From positions 99,385,994 through 99,449,993 of the forward strand of contig BSWB01000005.1 in assembly GCA_033239125.1 (NCBI GenBank): 64,000 nt of DNA, given 5' to 3'. The notes below the pieces were generated by a model. The model was not told where the DNA came from. It made no database searches and saw only the letters and a program-made list of their open reading frames with translations. How positions within the stretch are numbered: the first letter of the stretch is position 1; the number at the start of each line of letters is the position of its first letter. The position numbers and the translations under genes were made by a program. Of the stretch, positions 23,293 through 32,400 are shown piece after piece. This DNA comes from Fagopyrum homotropicum (lineage: Eukaryota; Streptophyta; Magnoliopsida; Caryophyllales; Polygonaceae).

Positions 23293-25560
23293 ATGAGTTG
23301 GCTCCCTGATAACAATGGTTGGACCCGTCCCACCTACAACTACCAACACCCAAATCCAGCTGATTTGCTTAATCATAGTTCCAATCAACACAATGACCTT
23401 AATCTCTTCTTTGATCCTCATTTGAACCTTGAACCATCCCATTTCCATGAGTTTTTAGGTTACAACAATAGCAACAGCAGCAACAACAACAACAACAACG
23501 GAGCGTGCTTAGATCTTTCCGACGTCCCTGAAGTACCCGACACTTGCTTCAATTACATCACCGAGCTCCTAAGAGATGACAGTCCCGAAGAGCAACTCCT
23601 CGGAACCCTCCAAGACTACATGGCCTACCAAGCATACTACGAGTCGTTGACCAACACTCTGACTGAATCCAATCCTCCTCCTCCTCCTCCGCCTCCTCCA
23701 CCTCCCCGGCCTCAGCACTCGTCCAACAAGTTCCCATCACCTCCATCTCCGTCGTTGTCTGAGAATTGTAACTCACAAGGTATCTCTACCACCATCTTTG
23801 GAGGAAGTAGCCATGGAAGTAATAGCCTAGGAGCCACATATGATTTTTGTGGTGAAAGTGATACTAGTAGCCTCACCAACCCTTGTCTACTACAATCCTC
23901 TCTTGCTCAATTTCCACTCCTCCAACAAGCCCTTTTGCCAACCCAGATCGCCCATCCTAGTACTAGTACTACTACTGCTGCTACTACTGCTACTATTAAT
24001 CTTATCGGAAGAAAGCACCTTCACGGTCAGGAGGGAGACGGAGACGAACAGCCTAGAAGCAAGCACCAATCAACATCCTGTCCCGAAACATATAACCAAA
24101 TTTCAGAATACGAGGAGGATCTCTTCTGTCCTGAAGGTAAATACGAGAATACTTCAGCCTGTCACCAAAGCGCGGAACACAATAACTTGGAGAAGGAGAA
24201 GGAGAAGAAGAAGAACAAGAAGAAGCAAGGCAGCAGCAGGAGAAGAAAATCAGAGGTGGTTGATCTGATGGCACTACTAATCAACTGTGCGGAATCAGTT
24301 TCACGGATGGACATAAGCTCAGCCCGGGATCAGATAAAGCTAATAAGGCAGCACTCGTCTCCCTACGGCGACAGCATCCAGAGGGTGGCACATTACTTAG
24401 TCAATGGCCTCGATCAAAGGTTGTCAGGGATCTGTTACAAGCGAGAAATCACGGCCAATGAATTCCTCAAGGCTAGCCGAATATACGTGGGAGCAGCGCC
24501 CTTCCAGATCATGTCCTACTATGTTTCCAACAAGACGATATGCAATCTGGCTACCAACGCCAAGGCGGAGAGCATTCACATTATAGACTTTGGCATCGCC
24601 TATGGCTTGCAGTGGCCTTGCATCATTTACAACTTGTCCAAGGTGGAGCCAACCCCGCCTAAGCTTCGCATTACCGGCATTGACTTCCCTGAGAGCGGGT
24701 TTCAGCCAGCTCAAAGGCTGGAGGAAACTGGGAGATGTTTAAGGAAATACAGCGAGAGATTTAATCTGCAATTTGAGTACAAGGCAATCGTGGCTGAGAG
24801 TTGGGGGAATGTAAGTCTCGAGGAGATTGAGATCCGGAGAGAGGAGTTTACGTTGGTGAATTCACTATACAGATCGCAGCAGCTGTGTGATGAGAGTGTG
24901 GAGACAGAGAGCAGCCCGAGAGACGCCTTCTTAGAGGCCGTGAGGAGGATCAGGCCGGCGTTCTTCGTGCACGGGGTGGTTAATGGCAACCTCAACGCTC
25001 CCTTCTTCGTAATGAGGTTTGTTTCGTTAATGGGTGCTAATAACATGAAAATATGGTCCAAAACTGTTAGAGTATTGTCTCTTATTATTAATTTTTAATT
25101 TTATATGTTAGTATTTGTGGACTTAAACATTATTTGACATTTATATGTAACGTGGTTGACAAAAGTGTGAATGATTTGAACAAGGTTCAAGGAGGCGGTG
25201 GCCCACTACACGGCATTGTTCGAGGTGTGCGAGGCAACCATGCCGAAGGAAGAAGTGGTGCTCGGGGAGAGGGGAGCATTGGAGGGGGCAGTGTTCGGGG
25301 AGATGGTGAGGAACATTGTGGCGTGCGAAGGTAGGGAGAGGGTGGAGAGGCCTGAGACGTACCGGAGGTGGCAAGCGAGGATGGCTAGGGCAGGATTCGG
25401 GCAAGTACCCCTCGAGAGGGACCTCTTGAGGAGGGCTAAGGCTATGGTGAAGAGGAGCTTCAGGAAAGACTTTCTCATGGAGGAGGATTGCGGTTGGGCC
25501 GTTCAAGGCTGGAAGGGTAGGATTTTGTATGCCGTTTCTTGTTGGATGCCTCAGCATTGA
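23293..25560 (+). CDS. GRAS transcription regulator, LISCL (SCL9/14/33-like) subfamily
   Basis: Two exons, 23293-25016 and 25185-25560, 699 residues. The 168-bp intron has GT/AG ends and splits the Arg codon of the FFVMRF motif (AG|G). The N-terminus is low-complexity: an Asn/Ser run near residue 60, the acidic motif FNYITELLRDD (about 86-96) typical of LISCL proteins, a run of 11 prolines (128-138), and a Lys/Arg-rich nuclear-signal-like stretch (298-319). The GRAS domain spans about 321-697: LHRI, VHIID as IHIID (428-432), LHRII, PFYRE (from about 540) and SAW ending WKGRILYAVSCW. These proteins act in the nucleus as transcriptional co-regulators; related SCL14 binds TGA factors in stress response, but the target here is unknown. 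GRAS genes are usually intronless, so the intron is unusual. It looks intact. Confidence 0.9.
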
Positions 25561-26434
25561 CTATTTCCTACAATTTAAGGCAGTAAATTGCTAGGAAGAA
25601 GAACATATATGATGCCGCCATCTTTAAAAGTAGCTTATAGGTGGTTAAGTGAGTAAACACCATATTCAATTATTCATGCAATTTCTTACCAAGGTCTTCG
25701 TTACACGTGTATATTGACACTGATTGGGCTTCCACTTATACGGCAATTCAACAACTCTCTTAATTTAACGCTAAGATAATATCCACTAACAAAAATGGAT
25801 ATTGGCTGCAAAGCCAGGAAGTTGGAAATTCACTAAAAGTTTAAAACCCTAGCGTGCAAGAAGACTTGCGTCTTAAGGGTCACCAAAACTTGCATCTTGT
25901 ATATCATAGTCTACGCAAAAACTATGATACATGGACACGAGAAACGGCAAATCAGCAATCATCAAAAATAAAGAAAATTACATTTTCAATCTTATAAAAC
26001 ATGTCCTCGTAGTGGGAGCTAGATTTACTCGGGGGAAAACGGGAGAGAAATATTATGGTAAATTTATTTTTCTTTTTCAAACCTTAAAAATAAGAAAAAT
26101 TTCAGGAACCATGTCCTCGACGCGTCCTACATTTGAACCGTGTCGGCCATATTTGACCGCGCCGGGTCATGTCCCGCCATGCCCCGTCGTGTCCCCGTGT
26201 CCGAAACCATAGGACACGGAAAACTCCGCCTTATAGGGGTGTCCGTGCAGGTCACTGGAATCCAATACGTTGAATTGGAGAAGAGGCAAGAGTTCAGAAG
26301 TATAACAATGATTTAAAGGCAGATTATCACAAAAAAATTGATGATGATTTGATACACAATTTAGCCAAATACCTACTCTTGCCACATAATCTAAAACAAC
26401 AAGGGAAGGACCAAGAAGAATGGTCAACATCAAC
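25561..26434. other. Region between the convergent GRAS and MPP6 genes
   Basis: Contains the 3' flanks of both genes and one dispersed repeat (26015-26255). No further gene seen. Confidence 0.5.
26015..26255. repeat. Dispersed repeat rich in GTGTCC/GACACG, copy 2
   Basis: Collinear with 2015-2335 (GGGAGAGAAATATTATGGTAAAT, then ACCATGTC, TATTTGACCG, GTGTCCCCGTGTCC, and ending GTGTCCGTGCA). It lies between the two host genes. Class unknown; no coding sequence. Confidence 0.55.
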
Positions 26435-29400
26435 CTACACTTTCTTTTCACCCTTGGACTTGGATTGCCGAAGTATGTTCCAATCTAGTCTCTCTCGCTG
26501 AGGTTGCTTTTTGGAGCTTTTCTTTCCACCCGAAGAAGGTTCTGGATCACCATTACCATTCTTTTTTAGTTTATTTGGATGAACAAACTCTGTGGCTAAA
26601 TCGGGCTGCTTCCTTTTAAGTTCTCCATCACCATCAGCAATGTGCATGTCTATTCCAGTATTTCCTTTTGATGAAGCATTTTCTCTGTCACAACCGTAGA
26701 GTATTTTCATCATTTTCCGACACACCATACAAGTAAATTTTCAGGAATGTCACAAAAAAGCAATGCATAGTTTCCCATACAAAGTTGATGTCAACTTTTA
26801 TTTCTATCACAATAGGATAAAACTATTAGGATACCTTATAATAAAATACCCCTAATTTTGATTTCTTTCCACTAATCACCCTTTATTTATTTTTCTAGAA
26901 ATAAATTTTCTCACTTTTATTTGACTACCATTTTCAACTCCGCAACCTGCCGACAAGACTGCTCTTTGCGACATATTCCATGATACACCAAATATCATTC
27001 TGAACATGAGCATAAGTTTCAGTTCAAACTCAATTCGTTCATGTTCTGCAAAGAATCAAGAGACCTACTTTCTCATTTCATGTCATCACCCCAAAGCCAC
27101 AGTGGCAATGCCAAAATTTTGGTACTCTGTTTTATATTGTTATTATAGCTACATGCTGAAAGTTGTGTTTGGTATGAATGCTTCAACTTGTTTTTTCGGA
27201 CTTAACAGAGTAAAACATAAACAGAGCTAGATAGGTATCAAAATTTCCGTATGAGAACTAACAGGGCCAAAAAGAAAATTAGATTAGACAAGGCAGCGCA
27301 TTGATTTTTATTTCAATTGTCCAGCTTGGATGTGATCATGTCAAAAGCTTGGATGTGACCATGTAATCAGTTTGAGTCTTTTTCTAAAAATACTGAGGTG
27401 GCCACTGGACGCCTTAAGGGAATTGTTGTTAGAGCGGGTGTGCCAAAATGGAAATCAACTAAGGTGTTTTTTGTTAAAAAAAATGGGAAGGTGTGGTTTT
27501 GTGTGATTTAGCCTATTATTATTATTCTTGCTGAACTACTTACGTGGTATTGAAACTATGAGCATATCCAGTGACTGTTTTAAGAAAATGGAAAGGTGTG
27601 GTTTTGTGTAATTTGGCCATCACCTTAGTGCAAACCACAAAGAGAAAGCACACTCCTCACTTAAGCCTAGTTACGGACTTGCAGCTCTTCGAACATAAAC
27701 AAATGATTATAGCATTCATAATATTTGTGTGCTATTCATAAATAAAGAAAATTACAATCGCTTGACTAATCTAGTTTAGGGTAAGAAATGTTATTAATTA
27801 TCAACTACATATAGTAAATTAGGTATGCTAACAATTATGTAGGACAGACATAATACAAATCTCAATAGTTAGTGTATAAGAACTATCAAGAAACAAAATA
27901 GTGTGGTCAAGCAATGTCATAAATTGGCTAATATGAAAGAAAATAGAGGAATAGGAGAGACAGAACGTGAAACAGAGGCAGAATAAAGACTGGCATAAAG
28001 AAATAAAAAGCTGACTTAGCATGCATTGGAACCTCAGTGTAATCCATAGGGTTACACATTCAATTAGATGAAATCACCTATGTAGGCCAAGAACAGCATT
28101 TAAGGTGAATAGCCTTATCTATAGACTAAGACTGCCTGAGGTGCACTTTCAAAACTCATTGCAGTCCAAACATAAGAATTGCTAAGAGCATAGTCCCACT
28201 GAGGTATATTCATCAACCAAGACATCACATTTATCAGTTTTGCAAACAATGTTTGATCCCAAAAAACAAAAGCATACACAGTAAGAAGATGAAGGCAGAA
28301 TATACTAAGTTCCACAACCTGAGTTCTGTTTTTTACTACATACAAAACTAGAAATAAATTTAAAAAAATAGCATTAACAGTCAATTCAATCAGCTTTGTT
28401 CATTAAGCTATTTATGAGGAGTCTGAAGGAAGCAAAACATAACAAAATCGTACATACCTGTCCGATGTTCCAACACCCTGTGGACCAGAAGAAGCTGCTG
28501 AACCTTCTGATTGACCACAGCCAGCAGCATCTTCATTCAGTTTCTGACAGAACAAGCTTTAGAAGTAAGATCTATGGACATTACATCGCAGCAGCTTCAT
28601 GATCAGTTTTTTAGGCAAGTAAGATACTCACGTCTATATAAGGGTTGAAGTTATGAAATGACATTCGGCCTCTTACCGCCCCTGGATGGGGATCTCCTTC
28701 CATTACGACCACGCTGCATTTTTGGAATAATGATGTCATTGTCAATACTTCAAAAAGAGATTCATACTGTTGGTATATTAGGGTCTAGAAATTGCTTTGA
28801 GGCGTGAAAGATCACTATCTTTAAAGTGATATTTGTCCCCTTTATAATTGCTGTAGGGTTTCAAACAAATTCACCTCCTAGGATACAACAAAGCCCTCTA
28901 AGAAATCTGACAGCAAATCTGATTTCTTTCTTATATTTCTTTGTGAAGATTATTCTCTATACATAGAGAAGTTTCTGAACTGTCAGCCACAGTTAATTCA
29001 GAAGTTACAGTTAGGATACAGTTAGGGAAGTTATCTGTCATTGACAGTTAATCTGTTTACTCACTTTTCAATAATAAAATATATATATATATATTTACTT
29101 AATTAAACAAGTCTTATTAATAGACTTTTACCAACAATCCCCACTAAGTCTATAAATCAGACTTTTGTTTTTAATGTCATACATAATGAAAGTGTTTTTC
29201 AACTTAAACTTTCAATTAGTACAACTCTATCAAAGTGCCAACAGATTCAATGGTGGTCAAGTCCTTAAACCATCTTTCTTTTATTAACACCGGATAGAGC
29301 ATACATATAACATTTTCCAGCTTCTTCACTTATTGTAAAACTTGCTATTAAGCCTTGAGTTCACTCCAGATTCATAGAAAACTTACAAAACAACTGTTTT

Positions 29401-32400
29401 GTTTAAGAGCAACTCCGCTCTTATGTTATCTACATAGGTAAGATTCACTAACACCATTAAAGTCTTGTAAACTTTCAGAACCTTATTAAGAGTATCAACA
29501 CTCAACCTCCTTCTCTGCATTTGTATCTAAGTTGTTAAAAATGCAGTAATCAAGTCACTAATCATCAACTTGTTATTACCCTTTAAACTTCGTAACTAGA
29601 ACTCTAGAAAGAAGTTGGGTTCCTGTTGTGGTAACTTAGTTTAATCTCAATCCCATTGCAGTAGAGGTTTTCCTTACCACTTCTCTCGAGAGTGCCTTTG
29701 TAAAAGGATCAGCCAAATTCTCACAAGACTTGACATAAGTAATGGTAATAACCCCTTCTTCAATTAATTGTCTAACATAAGCATGCCTCAAGCTTATATG
29801 TCTAGATTTGCCGTTGTAAATTTTATTGTATGCTCTAGACATTGTAGCAGCACTATCACAAAACACAGAAATGGCTGGCATCGGTTGTGGCCACAACTTT
29901 ATATCCAATAGAAAATTTCTCAGCCATTCTGCTTCTTTTCCCGCTGCACCAAGGGCTACAAACTCAGATTCCATTGTTGAATGAGTTATGCATGTTTGCT
30001 TCTTTGAAGCCCATGAAATAGCCCCTCCTGCTAGTGTAAAAACCCATCCACTAGTCGACTTATTTTCATATGTACTAGATATCCAACTCGCATCTGTAAA
30101 ACCTTCCAAAACTGCTGGAAAGCCACTGTAGGATAATTTCAGATCCACTGTTCTCTTTAAATATCCTAGAACTCGAGTAATTCCCTTCCAATGTTCAATT
30201 CCAGGATTACTAGTATATCTAGACAGCTTGCAGACTGCAAATGCAATGTCTGGTCTTGTACAATGCATTGCATACATTAAACTCCCAATTGCACTTGCAT
30301 AATCTGTTTGGGAATTTGATCTGCCTTCATTTTTAAATAACTTACATGAAGGATCATATGGAGTATTTGCTTCTTTAATTATAAGATGCTTAAACTTTTC
30401 TAACATCTTATGAATGTAATGAGACTGAGTAAGGGTATACTCCCCACTATTTCTGAGTATTTTAATACCTAGAATAGTGTCTACTTCTCCCAAATCTTTC
30501 ATTTTGAATTTTGACTTCAAGTAATCTTTAGTCTCATTTACTCCATTCATATTATTGCTTAATATTAACATGTCATCGACATAAAGACAGATTATAGCAC
30601 TGTAGTTTTCAGCAAACTTGGTGTAAACACATTTATCTGCCCCATTGTGTTTAAAACCATAAGACAAGATGGCTGAATCAAATTTCTCATGCCATTGTTT
30701 TGGAGCCTGTTTTAATCCATACAAGGATTTTACTAGTTTACATACTTTCTTTTCTTTACCAGGAATTACAAATCCTTCTGGTTGCTCCATGTACAACTCT
30801 TCATCCAAATCTCCATTCAGAAATGCCGTTTTAACATCCATTTGATGCACCTCTAATTTATACAACGAAGCAAGTGCTAAAAGCACTCTAATTGATGTTA
30901 TTCTTGCTACTGGTGCATATGTATCGAAGTAATCAATACCTTCCTTTTGCCTATACCCCTTGGCAACTAATCTGGCCTTGAAGGTCTGTATTGTTCCATC
31001 CGTGCTGTATTTTTTCCTAAATACCCATTTGCTGGATATTGGTTTCGATCCCTTAGGCAAGTCCACAAGAATCCAAGTGTTATTGGATATAATTGAATCC
31101 ATTTCATCATTTACAGCTTCTTTCCAGAATGCTACATCTCTTGAAGACATAGCTTCTTTAAACGTCTTAGGATCTCCATCTACTTGGTCAACTTGAAAGA
31201 CTATAGGTATTTCAGTCAACAATTCAGTTCTAGAACCTTCGACTAGGAGCAATACATCATTTGGTAATGAAAAATCATAACCAAATTGTTGCTGAATTCT
31301 GACCCTTTGACTTCTTCTCTGCTCTATTGGTTCATTAACTTGTCTCTTTTTTGAAAAAGAGGTTGATGGATCCAAACTTGTAGTATTTTCAGCAATGTCA
31401 CAAGTTGAATCCCCACTGAATTTTGTCTCAAAAAATTCAGCATCCCTGGATTCAATTATCAAGTTTGATTCTACATCCAGAAATCTATAAGCCTTAGAAT
31501 TTTCTGCATAACCTAGAAAAATACTTTTCAATGCCTTAGGACTCAACTTAGTCCTCTTAGGATCTGGAATTCTGTAGTAGGCTATACAGCCCCATACTTT
31601 CAGATAACTTAAGTTTGGTTGTCTACCACTCCAGGTTTCGTATGGTGACACCTTAGTTCTCCTTGAAGGTATTCTGTTGTGTAAATGACATGCTGTCAGT
31701 AAAGCTTCTCCCCATAGGTTTGAGGGAACTTTTGCATTCAACATCATTGCATTAACCATATCACAAAGTGTTCTATTTTTTCTTTCAGCCAAACCATTTT
31801 GTTGTGGCGTGTAGGGGGCAGTTCTTTGATGAATAATGCCATTGATTTCACAGAATTCATTGAATTCAGATGAGAAGTATTCACCACCCCTGTCACTTCT
31901 TAAAATCTTAATTCTCTTCTCCTTCTGATTTTCTACTGCAGCTTTATATATTTTAAACTTCTCGAATGCCTCGTCCTTTTTCTTCATTAAATACACATGA
32001 GTGTATCTAGACTTGTCATCAGTAAAAGTAATAAAATATCTATTTCCTCCTCTAGTCAATACACCATTTAATTCACAAATATCAGAATGAATAAGGTCTA
32101 ATATATCATTTGACTTCTCTACCGCAGGAAAAGGTCTTTTTGGCATTTTTGCTTGAACACAAATTTCACAATCCTTATTTGTAGAATTAAAATCTCCATT
32201 AATCATACCATTTTTGGACATAAATTTAAGTGTTCTAAAAATTAACATGAGCACATCTTAAATGCCACAAATCAGAAGACACAACAGAATAAACAGAATT
32301 ATCAGTTTTATTAATAATACTGAGTTTAAACATTCCATTACAAGAGTATCCTTTGCCTATGAACATCCCACCCTTAGTTAAAATCAGTTTATCTGATTCT

